64,000 nucleotides of DNA. Source: Cercis canadensis (lineage: Eukaryota; Streptophyta; Magnoliopsida; Fabales; Fabaceae). The notes under the pieces were generated by a model. It did no database searches and had not been told where the DNA came from. It worked only from the letters and a program-made list of their open reading frames with translations. Shown here one piece after another: positions 44,930 to 54,612 of the stretch. Position 1 is the stretch's first letter. Each line of letters starts with the position of its first letter. The DNA lies in the NCBI GenBank assembly GCA_003255065.1, contig QAOA01004437.1, positions 16,282 to 80,281 of the forward strand, read 5' to 3'. The position numbers were made by a program, and so were the translations under genes.

Positions 44930-47900
44930 TCCCCCCTCAAACTCAGGGGGCAGGGAAGCACAGTGAGTTTGTGACGATTAGCTTGAAAAGCCAAGGTTGA
45001 GAGTGGTTTAGTAAGGACATCAGCAAGTTGATCAGCAGCCGGTATATGACAAAGAGTCAGCTCCTTATTGAGCACCTTGTCACGAATGAAGTGACAATCT
45101 ATTTCAATATGTTTGGTCCTAGCATGCAACACAGGATTGGAGGCCAGAAAAGTAGCACTTAAGTTATCACACAGCAGCATTGGAGGGCGAGGCAAGCCAA
45201 CATGCAATTCCTTAAGCAAAGACTGAATCCACTGAAGTTCTGCACTGGCATTGGCTAAGGCACGATACTCAGCCTCTGTACTGGACCTGGCAACAACTTT
45301 CTGCTTGCCAGAACACCAGGAAACAAGACTAGACCCAAGAAAGATAGCATGTCCACTGGTACTCTTCCTATCATCTGGACACCCTGCCCAATCTGAATCT
45401 GAGAAGGCAAGCAAGGTGGGTTGAGCAGTTCTGGAAAGAGTAATACCATAGGAGATAATGCCTTTGAGATAACGCAGCAGTCTTTTGGCAGCTTGCAAGT
45501 GAACATCAGTAGGCACACTCATAAACTGACAAAGTTTATTGACAGTGTAAGCGATATCTGGTCTAGTAAGGGTGCAGTATTGTAAGGCACCAACAATGCT
45601 CCTGTAAGTGGTAGGATCCTTGAGTGAGATACCTTCACTCTTAGAGAGGATATGTGAGCTGACCATAGGAGTGGCTACAGGCTTGGCATCACGAAGACCT
45701 GTCTTCTGCAGCAAGTCTAGAATGTACTTAGACTGAGACAGATGAAGATGCTGAGGAGACCAAGTTGTTTCAATCCCCAGAAAATAGTGTAACTGACCTA
45801 AATCTTTTAAAGCAAACATGTGATTAAGTTCTTTAATCAATTTGCGAATAAAGAGGACATTGGAGCCAATGATGATGATATCATCAACATAGACTAACAG
45901 AAATACCACATGACCTGCAAAACGAAGCACAAAGAGGGAATTATCTGAGTAAGTGCAGAGAAAACCCCAAGCCAGGAGAGTTGTTTTCAACTTGGTGAAC
46001 CAAGCTCGAGGAGCCTGCTTTAAACCATACAAGGCCTTTTTTAATTTGCAGACATGCTGAGGATATTGAGCATCTTCAAAGCCAGGAGGCTGCCTCATGT
46101 AGACTTCCTCATGTAAGTCACCATTAAGGAAAGCATTATTGACATCTAACTGTTGAATATGCCAATTATAAGCCAAGGCCAGGGTAAGAATAATACGAAT
46201 GGTTGCAGGTTTAACCACAGGACTGAAAGTGTCAAAATAATCCACCCCATAGGACTGTGTAAACCCTTGAGCAACTAACCTGGCCTTGTATCTTTCAATA
46301 CTGCCATCTGCCTTATACTTGACCTTGTAAATCCATCTACAGCCCACAATATTCTTATGAGTAGGCCAAGGCACCAAATCCCAAGTGTGATTGAGATGTA
46401 AGGCCTTGATTTCAGCTGTCATGGCATCCACCCAGCAGGGAAACTGAAGTGCCTGCTTATAAGTAGAGGGTTCTGCAGAGAGAAGTGAATGTTGAGTGGT
46501 ATAAGCCTTTGGCTTAAAAATGCCATTCTGACTCCTAGTAACCATGCGTGAAGGAAGAGGCACATCTGGAATATCCTGAGGGACCTCAGACACAGAATCA
46601 TGTGACTCAAGAGAAGCAGGAGATGCAGAACCAGAAGAGACAGGTGACTGTGAAGCTGAAGTACACTGAGTAGAGACAGTAGGCCTATCAGAAGTAACAG
46701 ATGGAGAATGCCAAGCAGGAGTAGGAGGCAAGGAGACAGGAATGGAGCAATCTGAAACCATGGACTGAGAGGGTTGAGAGACTGGAGCTTTGAAAGGAAA
46801 CACAGTCTCTACAAACACTACATGACGAGAAATATAAATCCTCTTAGTGCTAGTGTCCATACACAGAAAACCCTTGTGTTTATTACTGTGTCCCAGAAAA
46901 CAACAAGTAGCTGATCTGTTCTCAAGCTTATGAGCTCGATAGGGTCTAAGATATGGGAAGCAGAGACAACCAAAGGTCTTGACTTGAGTGAGGTCAGGAG
47001 ATTTATGATATAGTAGTTCATAGGGAGATTGAAATTGAAGGACTGCTGTAGGCATCCTGTTAATAAGCTGAACTGCTGTTTGAAAAGCAAAAGTCCAGTA
47101 CTTAGCAGGCATTCCTGCAGTAATCAATAAGGATAATCCTGTCTCCACGATGTGGCGATTTTTTCTTTCAACTCGACCATTCTGCTGTGGAGTATGGGGG
47201 CAGGAGAACCTATGATGGATACCTGATGCCTTAACCATCTGGTCAAAAGCTGCAAATTCCCCCCCAAAATCTGACTGAATGACTTTAATATTGGCTTCAA
47301 ATTGAGTTTTAACCATAGCTTGAAACCTCAGAAACATGTCAAGAGTATCACTCTTGGACTGCAGTAAATAAATCCAAGAATATCGAGTACAGTCATCAAT
47401 CAATAATAAGAAATAGCAGGCACCATTAACTGAACTACAAGAGGGAGAACCCCAGAGATCAGCATGCACTAAGTCAAAAGGCTTTATTGCTTTAGAATGT
47501 GACTGTACAAAAGGCAATTTATGGCTTTTAGCCAACTGACAAGAACTACAAATGGTAAGTTTATTGACAGTAAAACGAGCTAAACCATGTGCAGACATGA
47601 TTTTATTTAGTACATCAATGGAAGGATGACCTAATCTATTGTGCCAAAGTTGTAGCACAGAATTGGAGTTCTGTGGAGAGGAAACAAACGTTTGATAGGC
47701 TGCTATAGAAGGAGCAGATGAAGAACTAGCAGGAATGTAGGAAGTCATAACCTTGTAGAGTCCTTGCTTAAGAGTTCCTTGCAGCAGTACCTCTTTGGTT
47801 TTCTGATCCTTCACAAGAAAATAATCAGGATAAAACTCAACATAGATGCTATTATCTCGACATAATTTCTGAACACTAACCAAATTTGCACTTATCTTAG

Positions 47901-48618
47901 GCACATGTAAGACTTGATTAAGTAATAAAGGTCTCCTAGCAGTAGGAATGGAAGTACTACCAGTATGCATAACAGGAAGTTGCTTACCATTGCCAACTGT
48001 GACTTTCTCATCCCCAGCAAATGGATTATGAAGAGACAAATTGCCCAAGTCAGCAGTGACATGGTGAGTAGCCCCAGTATCAAGGAACCAAGGAGTGTCT
48101 TCCATCTGACCAGTGGTAGCCATCAATGCTTGAGAAGCTTGTTGTTGAGAAGGATTCCCAGTTGAAGCTTTAGGTTGAAAGTCATTATCAAATCGATGAC
48201 AACAAGCAGAGGCAGAATGTCCCATCTTATGACAAATTTGACACTGTGGTTTTTGACCAGTTCCACCAAAATTACCAAATCTTGACTTACCAGATTGATT
48301 GTTAGACTGATTACGATGACCAGTAACAGAGAAAGAATTTGGTGCAGTATTGGTGTTACCATGATAGAAATTATTCTGAGAATTAGCATTAAACTTCTTC
48401 TTACCTCTAAAGGGACCAAACTGAGTTGCATTTGCTTGAATCAAGATTTGATCATCAACTGACTTCTGTCTGTCAAGCCTGCTCTCAAACGCAAGTAGAT
48501 GACTTTGCAAGATTTCCACTGATATGCACTCAAAACTGACATATGCTACAACTGAATTGTATTCAGGCCCTAGTCCAGCCAATATTGCCATTTTTTGATC
48601 ATTTTGACTAACATTCAC
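44890..48618 (-). CDS. Copia-D pol: gag C-end, PR, IN, RT, RNase H
   Basis: An uninterrupted frame of 1242 codons; its first codon is GTG, so it has no start of its own. In order: end of gag, zinc knuckle (C126, C129, H134, C139), protease D-T-G-A (180-183), pre-integrase H-x-R-L-G-H (about 326-331), integrase with D387, D450 and E484, reverse transcriptase with Y-V-D-D at 910-913, and RNase H with D-S-D-W-A-G (about 1074) and T-E-A-E-Y (about 1114). It ends inside the 3' LTR. All catalytic residues I could check are present. It overlaps the gag frame (48608-49132) by 11 bases in the +1 frame. Either a single indel or a frameshift joins them. Confidence 0.9.
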   Translation of the reverse strand: MNVSQNDQKMAILAGLGPEYNSVVAYVSFECISVEILQSHLLAFESRLDRQKSVDDQILIQANATQFGPFRGKKKFNANSQNNFYHGNTNTAPNSFSVTGHRNQSNNQSGKSRFGNFGGTGQKPQCQICHKMGHSASACCHRFDNDFQPKASTGNPSQQQASQALMATTGQMEDTPWFLDTGATHHVTADLGNLSLHNPFAGDEKVTVGNGKQLPVMHTGSTSIPTARRPLLLNQVLHVPKISANLVSVQKLCRDNSIYVEFYPDYFLVKDQKTKEVLLQGTLKQGLYKVMTSYIPASSSSAPSIAAYQTFVSSPQNSNSVLQLWHNRLGHPSIDVLNKIMSAHGLARFTVNKLTICSSCQLAKSHKLPFVQSHSKAIKPFDLVHADLWGSPSCSSVNGACYFLLLIDDCTRYSWIYLLQSKSDTLDMFLRFQAMVKTQFEANIKVIQSDFGGEFAAFDQMVKASGIHHRFSCPHTPQQNGRVERKNRHIVETGLSLLITAGMPAKYWTFAFQTAVQLINRMPTAVLQFQSPYELLYHKSPDLTQVKTFGCLCFPYLRPYRAHKLENRSATCCFLGHSNKHKGFLCMDTSTKRIYISRHVVFVETVFPFKAPVSQPSQSMVSDCSIPVSLPPTPAWHSPSVTSDRPTVSTQCTSASQSPVSSGSASPASLESHDSVSEVPQDIPDVPLPSRMVTRSQNGIFKPKAYTTQHSLLSAEPSTYKQALQFPCWVDAMTAEIKALHLNHTWDLVPWPTHKNIVGCRWIYKVKYKADGSIERYKARLVAQGFTQSYGVDYFDTFSPVVKPATIRIILTLALAYNWHIQQLDVNNAFLNGDLHEEVYMRQPPGFEDAQYPQHVCKLKKALYGLKQAPRAWFTKLKTTLLAWGFLCTYSDNSLFVLRFAGHVVFLLVYVDDIIIIGSNVLFIRKLIKELNHMFALKDLGQLHYFLGIETTWSPQHLHLSQSKYILDLLQKTGLRDAKPVATPMVSSHILSKSEGISLKDPTTYRSIVGALQYCTLTRPDIAYTVNKLCQFMSVPTDVHLQAAKRLLRYLKGIISYGITLSRTAQPTLLAFSDSDWAGCPDDRKSTSGHAIFLGSSLVSWCSGKQKVVARSSTEAEYRALANASAELQWIQSLLKELHVGLPRPPMLLCDNLSATFLASNPVLHARTKHIEIDCHFIRDKVLNKELTLCHIPAADQLADVLTKPLSTLAFQANRHKLTVLPCPLSLRGDVRSKKVEVFDGS

Positions 48619-49132
48619 CTACTGCTCGTAGATTGTCACAAATGCCTCTGATCTTGACCATATAATCCCACACACCAAGATTTCCTTTGCGAATAGTCTG
48701 CAACTGGAGTCTTAACTCCATGATGCGTGCAAGAGATGAACAAGCAAAGCTGTCTCCCAGAGATTTCCATATCTCATATGCCGTATTGTAGCCCATAATT
48801 TGAGCCATAAGTTGCTCAGTAAGAGAAGCATAAATCCAACTCATTACTAACCTGTTTTGCCTCTGCCAAAGGACAAAGTCTGGGTTCAGAATGAGACTTC
48901 CAGTGGTTGAATCTTGAAGAAGTTTCTCCGGACATACCTGAGATCCATTCAAGATATCTTCATATCCATTTGCAATTACTATGTTAAGTAATTGATTCCT
49001 CCATATCAGATAGTTACTACGATCTAACTTGATAGTGAGGGTTTGACCAAATGTAGGTAAAGAAATATTTCTAGAATTCAGAGTTTCCATTGATGGAGAC
49101 ACAGAGGATGAAGTGTGTTCTGCCATTTTCAA
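48608..49132 (-). CDS. Copia-D gag, N-terminal frame
   Basis: 174 codons from the ATG at 49132, a short distance after the primer-binding site, so the start is well placed. It contains the Copia gag N-terminal region (L-D-R-S-N-Y-L-I-W, W-x-x-Q-N-R-L-V-M-S-W-I, then A-Y-E-I-W-K-S-L). It stops with TAG at 48608-48610, where related elements continue in one frame. The rest of gag and pol are in the frame starting 11 bases earlier. It would form the particle protein. Whether read-on needs a frameshift or is simply lost by mutation is unresolved. Confidence 0.85.
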   Translation of the reverse strand: MKMAEHTSSSVSPSMETLNSRNISLPTFGQTLTIKLDRSNYLIWRNQLLNIVIANGYEDILNGSQVCPEKLLQDSTTGSLILNPDFVLWQRQNRLVMSWIYASLTEQLMAQIMGYNTAYEIWKSLGDSFACSSLARIMELRLQLQTIRKGNLGVWDYMVKIRGICDNLRAVGEC

Positions 49133-49145
49133 AGCTCTGATACCA

Positions 49146-49548
49146 TATTAGAGTTTGAAAGCTGCGGAAGCAAGAATCATGAAGATAGGGATTCTGCAGA
49201 TAGATTATGCAGCAGAAACCATATCAGAAAGCAGAGAAATTAAGCAAGAAAATGAGATACGAGAGAGAGAGAAGAGGAAGGGAAAGCTTCAGTAAAAGAA
49301 AGAGTAAAATGAATATTCTGAACTGTTGAATTCTCATTCACGTGTATCACACATATATAGCAACTGCCAGCTCAGCAAGGCAGTTGAATTAACAAACTAA
49401 CTTTCTAAAATAATCTACTTAGCTGGCTAACCATGCTTAGCTGGATAACCACCTGAGTTACATTAACTATAGTCAACTAACTGCCTAACCACAGTTAACT
49501 AATAATGCCTAACTACCATCAAAGACCTCAACCTTCTTACTTCTAACA
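49146..49548 (-). repeat. Copia-D LTR, right (5' LTR in element sense)
   Basis: 403 bases, partner of 44527-44929. The word cacatatatagcaactg in the middle (near 49351) is a plausible TATA region read in reverse. Confidence 0.96.
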
Positions 49549-50156
49549 CACTTGACCATCGTCAAACCCATGGAAGCCAGAACAATGTCTAAGAGAACTC
49601 CAACCCTCTTCACCACCACTTTGTCTCCAGTACAGAGCTTAATGTATTGGTTGTCAATTGTAGATTTCCCCTTTTCCTTAGTGATCTAGATTTGGATGAA
49701 TTTTTTTTCTCTCTTTTACTGTGATAAATCCATATCCACTAACCAGCTATAGCATTCGCGATGCCATGCTCAGCTTAAAGCAATGGAGTACATGTGAGGA
49801 GGAGGTGGGTGAGACTTGAAAGAGAAATTAAAAAAAAAAATTAATTTTATTAAAATGATGCGTAATAATGTCAGCCATTTATTAATTTAAAGGTGAAGAT
49901 ATATGCACTTCAAGCTTTAAACTGCACCCCTCACATTAGAAGATCTTAATTCTTTCCGTTTACTCCATCTCCACCAAAAACAAAGTGCTAATCAAAAAGG
50001 CAAATGGTCAAGAATTAAGGAGCATGAGTCTTGTTTCGCCTAAAAAAGAAAGGGAGCTCGGGGATTGTTACTTCATAGGCTAGGAACCATGGACACACAT
50101 GTGACAGAGGACATGGGAAAATCTATAAAAAAATGCAGAGAGTGATCATGTCCCAT
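49549..50156. other. intergenic DNA right of Copia-D
   Basis: The first 130 bases continue the unrecognised sequence interrupted at 44526. The rest is AT-rich. No gene supported. Confidence 0.4.
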
Positions 50157-50200
50157 GTCCCACATCGGGCAAGATGGCCTAGGTGAAGGTCTTATATGTA
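50157..50200 (+). promoter_or_regulatory. snRNA-type USE and TATA arrangement
   Basis: gtcccacatcg at 50157-50167 matches the plant snRNA upstream sequence element (RTCCCACATCG) exactly. A TATA-like cttatatgta starts 24 bases after it (50191), which is the spacing of RNA polymerase III snRNA promoters. A T-run (gtcttttt) lies near 50230. No snRNA sequence that I recognise follows. The same words also occur in dispersed plant repeats, so this may be a repeat-borne promoter-like module. Confidence 0.4.
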
Positions 50201-51290
50201 GAGGGGCAAACCTTAATTGATGGACTAGTCTTTTTGTTGAGTTAGGCCCATATATATATCAACTCATTTCTTAATTTGTTAGTGATTTTATTCACTTCTA
50301 TCATATTGCCTCACCAAAAAAAGACATGAATCTCACTTATATAAAATATTAATATCCACTGTAAAATAAATACAATTACAAGAGATATTATCAATTCATT
50401 CTAATATATCCCTTCCCTACCATATTTAAGCAAAGAAAAAAATATTTCTAAAAGAATGTAAAAAATGAGCCAACTGTGTCAGTCGCATATCCAAGCCAAA
50501 AAAAAAAAAGTTGAACACATCCGTATGCATGTCAAACACATATCACGATTGCAGTGTCTAACATAAAGATATGTCAATAAACTACCGTATCCCTACTTCA
50601 TAGATCATAGGTAAGAGTTTTACCACTAAGCTGTGCTCTAGGTTGATGGCTCGAACTTTATATAACTTTTTTAAATATTGTTAAATCCCCTCGGCTATCT
50701 CCCCCTTCTTCGCAAACTTGCTATCTATTGAAAAAGAAAGGAAAAACATTATAACTTAACATTATGATATCCCAGAATGTCAACAACTAGAGATATTAGA
50801 GAAGATTTTTCTGTTTAAAATAAGTTGTACAAGTTTCTCATGTCTTTATCTTATAAAATAAAATCCTTCCTTTAAATAGCTTAACTATATGAATGTATTT
50901 AATTAATAAATTGAATGATCCTCCCCATTTATATTTAATGTGTGTAATATATATGATAGAAATTTTGATATACCTACATCTAGTCCAAATATCTACTAAA
51001 AAGATTCAGATCCTACGTTCAAATATTAATTTCCCCATATCTCCAACAAAAAAAATCAATTCCATCTNTACTAAATAAATAAATAAATAACAGCAAGTTT
51101 CTCATCAACAAATGAGATGTAAAGAAAGATTAACAACAATTGGTGGATTCTTCTACAGGTTAAAAGTCTTTATTTGAATTTATAATATATTTCCTTGAAA
51201 AGATTCAGGTTCTCCTTTCCATTTCCATTAACCTATTTTAGGGTATAGCTTCATTAGCTGACTTGGTGGTTTCCTAGCAGACAATGTTTG
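50201..51290. other. intergenic DNA with a single-N join
   Basis: AT-rich, no supported gene. One N lies at 51068, followed by an aaat microsatellite (ctaaataaataaataaata). Unlike the other joins, no duplicated flank is visible here. Confidence 0.5.
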
Positions 51291-51498
51291 AATATATAAC
51301 ACAAACTATCCAGGTAGAGGTGGGAAACGGGCCAGCCCGGCCCATTTTGGCCCAACCCATTCGAGCTGCGGGCCAATTCGGGCCGGGCCAAATTAGCCCA
51401 TTTTTATTCGGGCCAGCACAATGGGAACCCAGCCCAGCCCTCCTTGGGCTGCGGGCCAAAACGGGCTAAAATGGGCCAAAATGGGCCATAAAAAATTC

Positions 51499-51783
51499 AA
51501 GCATAATTGCATAAATAACAATCAAAACAAGCAAATCTAGTGGTCCAAAATTAATAACTATCACCAATAACCACATTAATAATCAAAGTATCAAAACAAT
51601 AATCAAATAACAAGTTTAAAAAGCCAAAATCAGCCATGACACATTCAAGCATAATTGCATAAATAACAATCAAAACAAACAAACCGAATAGTCCAAAATT
51701 AATCATCATCACCAACAACCACATTAATAATCAAAGTATCAAAACAACAATCAAATAACAAGTTTAGAAAGCCAATCACAAGA
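51499..51783. repeat. 148-bp direct repeat, two copies
   Basis: aagcataattgcataaataa starts at 51499 and again at 51647. The two copies differ by scattered substitutions, and the second ends near 51783. It lies in the 3' part of the hAT element. Confidence 0.85.
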
Positions 51784-51892
51784 CTAAATTGTATAATCCT
51801 CATCTTCCTCTTCATTGTTCTCAATAATAACATTTGACTCCTCTTTAGAAATTAGATCATCATTGTTGGTTGAGTCATCCTCATCGACATCA

Positions 51893-52330
51893 TCATCTAT
51901 AATTAAAATGAGCATAGGTTAATAAGTAATTATATAAAGTCAACTTGTAATTATAAATCCTAAATGAAAAAATTTCAAAAAACTTACCTACAAAACCAAT
52001 TAGCCAATTACGTGTGCATAAGAGAGCTTGCAATGTTTCGTCAAGCATAGAACTCCTATACTTGTTCAAAACACGAGAGCCAATACTAAAAGCGGATTCC
52101 GATGCTACGGTAGTTATTGGAATGCTCAATATATCACAAGCCATCCTTGCAAGATCACCAAATCTATTACTTCGGTCTCTTCAATAAGCCAAAACATCAA
52201 AACTTTCCGAGGATGTGATCCTTGCCTCTTCCAAATAAATATCAAGTTGAGACTTTCCGGCATTGTTACTTTGTTGGCAATCAAATTCTTCAAAATCCTA
52301 TCAAATAACCAAATAAATATTTAACTTACA
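51893..52330 (-). pseudogene. hAT transposase C-terminal dimerisation domain
   Basis: Minus-strand reading from 52330: an acidic Q-L-D-I-Y-L-E-E-A segment, then F-D-V-L-A-Y followed by TGA where Trp is usual, then R-F-G-D-L-A-R-M-A and the hATC hallmark [13 protein letters not shown] with A-L-L-C-T-R-N-W-L. This is the RICESLEEPER-like hAT class. The stop and the absence of upstream domains make it a relic, although the upstream part may lie in the gap. Confidence 0.85.
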
Positions 52331-52383
52331 TCATAATATAGTATAATTAAAAGAAAGACAATGAAAATCTTTAAAAAAAAAAA

Positions 52384-52546
52384 NNNNNNNNNNNNNNNNN
52401 NNNNNNNNNNNNNNNNNNNNNNNNNNNNNNNNNNNNNNNNNNNNNNNNNNNNNNNNNNNNNNNNNNNNNNNNNNNNNNNNNNNNNNNNNNNNNNNNNNNN
52501 NNNNNNNNNNNNNNNNNNNNNNNNNNNNNNNNNNNNNNNNNNNNNN
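52384..52546. other. assembly gap, 163 N
   Basis: Unresolved bases. hAT sequence on the left and a Gypsy LTR on the right, so the join hides the end of one and the start of the other. Confidence 1.
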
Positions 52547-54612
52547 GTTCATAACTTAGAAATACTTTTGTTTGACCTTGGGAAAGGCTAATAAATAATT
52601 TAGGATTCTTGGCTAGCAATTAGGAAGATTGTTCTTGGTTAATGAATTAGGAATAGCAAATCAGAATAGCTATGGTGAAATCAAAATCCCTAGATATTTT
52701 CTCTCTTGATAATTCTATCATTTTACTGGTTTAGTTTGTTATTTTGCTGGTTTAAGTTTGTTTTCATCCTATTTTAGTTGTTTCTTGAAAATATTGTCAT
52801 ATTGATTGATTAGATAAAATTAAGGTTAACCCAATTTTGGTAGTTGATACATTAGTCCTCGTGGGAACGATAACTCTATCTCATCTTATTACTTGGAAAC
52901 GATAACGTACACTAGCGTTAAGATTTCTCACAACAAGTTTTTGGCGTCATTGTCAGGGACTAATTTGTTATCAATATCAATACTCAGTGATCTTGATTTT
53001 AATCTAATCGTTTATTTTCACAAATCTATTTAATTGTTTTATTGTTTGAGATTTTCAGGAGTTTTCTTTTGGTGTATGAGAAATTCTAGAAGCAGCTCCC
53101 TAATCCCACTTGATTCTAAGATAGAGAAGACTTGTCGAAAGAATAGAAAGGCAAGAAGAGAGTCTACCTTTATGATTATGCTCTACCTTTACTCACAGAC
53201 ACCATTTCTGGTATAAGGCGACTGGCTATTGAAGCAAATTCCTTTGAGATCAAACCAGTGGTAATCCACATGGTCCAGTTGGCCCCGTTCAGTGGTTTAG
53301 CAAATGAAGACCCTCATGCTCATATTTTTGGGTTCGTGGAGATATGTGATACCTTCAAACATAACAGGGTTAGTAATGACACCATTCGCCTCCAACTCTT
53401 CCCATTTTCACTAGGAGATAAAGCTAAATCTTGGCTACAGTCATTGCCAACGGGAACCATCACCACATGTGATATTTTGGCTCAAAAATTCTTCGCCAAA
53501 TTTTTTCCACCAGCTAAGACTGCTAAGCTCCGAAGACATTATGACATTTTATCAATTGGAGAATGAGTCACTTCAGGAGGCTTGGGAAAGGTACAAAGAG
53601 TTGCTTCGTAGATGTCCCCACCATGGACTTCCTGACTGGTTGCAGCTACAGACATTTTATAATGGCTTGCTGAATTCCACTAAGACACTAGTTGATATTG
53701 CTGCTGGTGGATCTTTGATGAGGAAGACATATGGGGATGCCAATGACCTGTTAGAGGAGGTGGCTACCAATGCCTATCAGTGGCCTACTAAGAGGTCCAC
53801 TTCACATAAGGTACTTGGGGTGCATGAGGTTGATGTCTTCACTACTTTATCTGCTAAAATAGATTCTCTGGCTAAGCAGTTAACCATCCGGAACGTCAAT
53901 GTCATTCAATCACCTCCTAAGATTTGTGACCATTGTGGCGGTCCTCATGTTAGTACAGATTGCCAGGTGGGCAACCCGTTCTCTACATCTCAGGCTGAGG
54001 AAGCAAAATATGTGGGGAATCAGAACAGACAGAATGACCCCTATTTGAACACTTATAATCCGAGGTGGAGAAATCATCCAAACTTCTCTTGAAAAAATAA
54101 CCAAAACACTGCTCAATCCCCTGTTCAAGCAAAGGTTTCTTTGGAGGATGCTCTAACCCAATTGACCATGAATACAAGTCAATTCATGGCCCGAACAAAT
54201 GCCTCCATTCGTAACCTAGAGATGCAAGTGGGTCAATTCTCCACCATGCTCACTAGCAAACAGCAGGGATCATTGCCAAGTGATATAGAAGTGAATCCTA
54301 AAGAGCATGTCATGGCCATAACTCTTCGGAGTGGTAAGACTTTGGATGAACCATCTAAAATTGCCAAGAAGGTGCCTAGTAAGCCAGTTGAGCCTGACGT
54401 AAAAGAAGAAACTCTAGTGGAAACTCTTGTGACACCTGTGGGGAAAACATCTAAGTTATTCCCAGACAATCCTCCACCGTATGTTTCACCTCTTCCGTTT
54501 CCTCAGAGATTTCAAAAGAAGAAGCTGGATTTGCAATTTTCTAAGTTCTTGGAAGTGTTCAAAAAGCAGTGATAGTTACAGGAAATACTCCTAGAGGGGG
54601 GAGAATATGAGT
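52547..54612 (+). mobile_element. Athila-like Gypsy, 5' part only
   Basis: 52547-52935 is the end of an LTR (ends ctcacaaca). The primer site tggcgtcattgtcaggga is at 52942-52959, close to the Athila style. Gag follows to about 54590, where the sequence is cut by the next element's LTR at 54613. Pol is absent. Confidence 0.82.
53226..54575 (+). pseudogene. Gypsy gag (Athila-like), frameshifted
   Basis: 53258-53566 encodes the retrotransposon gag core (A-N-E-D-P-H-A-H, F-P-F-S-L-x-x-K-A-K-x-W). A shift near 53540 moves it to the frame 53469-54092 (W-E-R-Y-K-E-L-L-R-R-C-P-H-H-G, then C-x2-C-x3-H-x4-C near 53930-53965). A TGA at 54090 and then 54141-54572 carry the later gag part (T-L-R-S-G-K and P-P-P-Y-V-x-P-L-P-F-P-Q-R), the usual region before the protease. 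Broken in at least two places. Confidence 0.85.

Larger units (their letters stand above)
44527..49548 (-). mobile_element. Copia-D: young, nearly intact LTR retrotransposon
   Basis: Two 403-base LTRs (44527-44929 and 49146-49548) differ at only two positions that I can see. The target duplication cactt flanks the element at 44522-44526 and 49549-49553. On the minus strand the primer site tggtatcagagc follows the 5' LTR directly (49145), and a tttgaggggggat purine tract touches the 3' LTR (44930). The internal part holds one 174-codon gag frame and one 1242-codon frame with all other Copia domains uninterrupted. The most recently active element in the window, of the RE1-like Copia group. Confidence 0.96.
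51310..52383 (-). mobile_element. hAT element, C-terminal part, cut by the N gap
   Basis: A likely terminal region starts near 51315 with ggtagaggtgggaaacgggcc, the sort of G/C-rich end seen in plant BED-type hAT elements. The following 170 bases are packed with gggcc/ggccc words. A tandem repeat follows, then the transposase C-terminus on the minus strand (to about 52330). The other end lies in or beyond the gap at 52384. Confidence 0.7.

Noticed and set aside
52361..52591. open frames across the N gap
   Set aside because: They consist mostly of undetermined codons.
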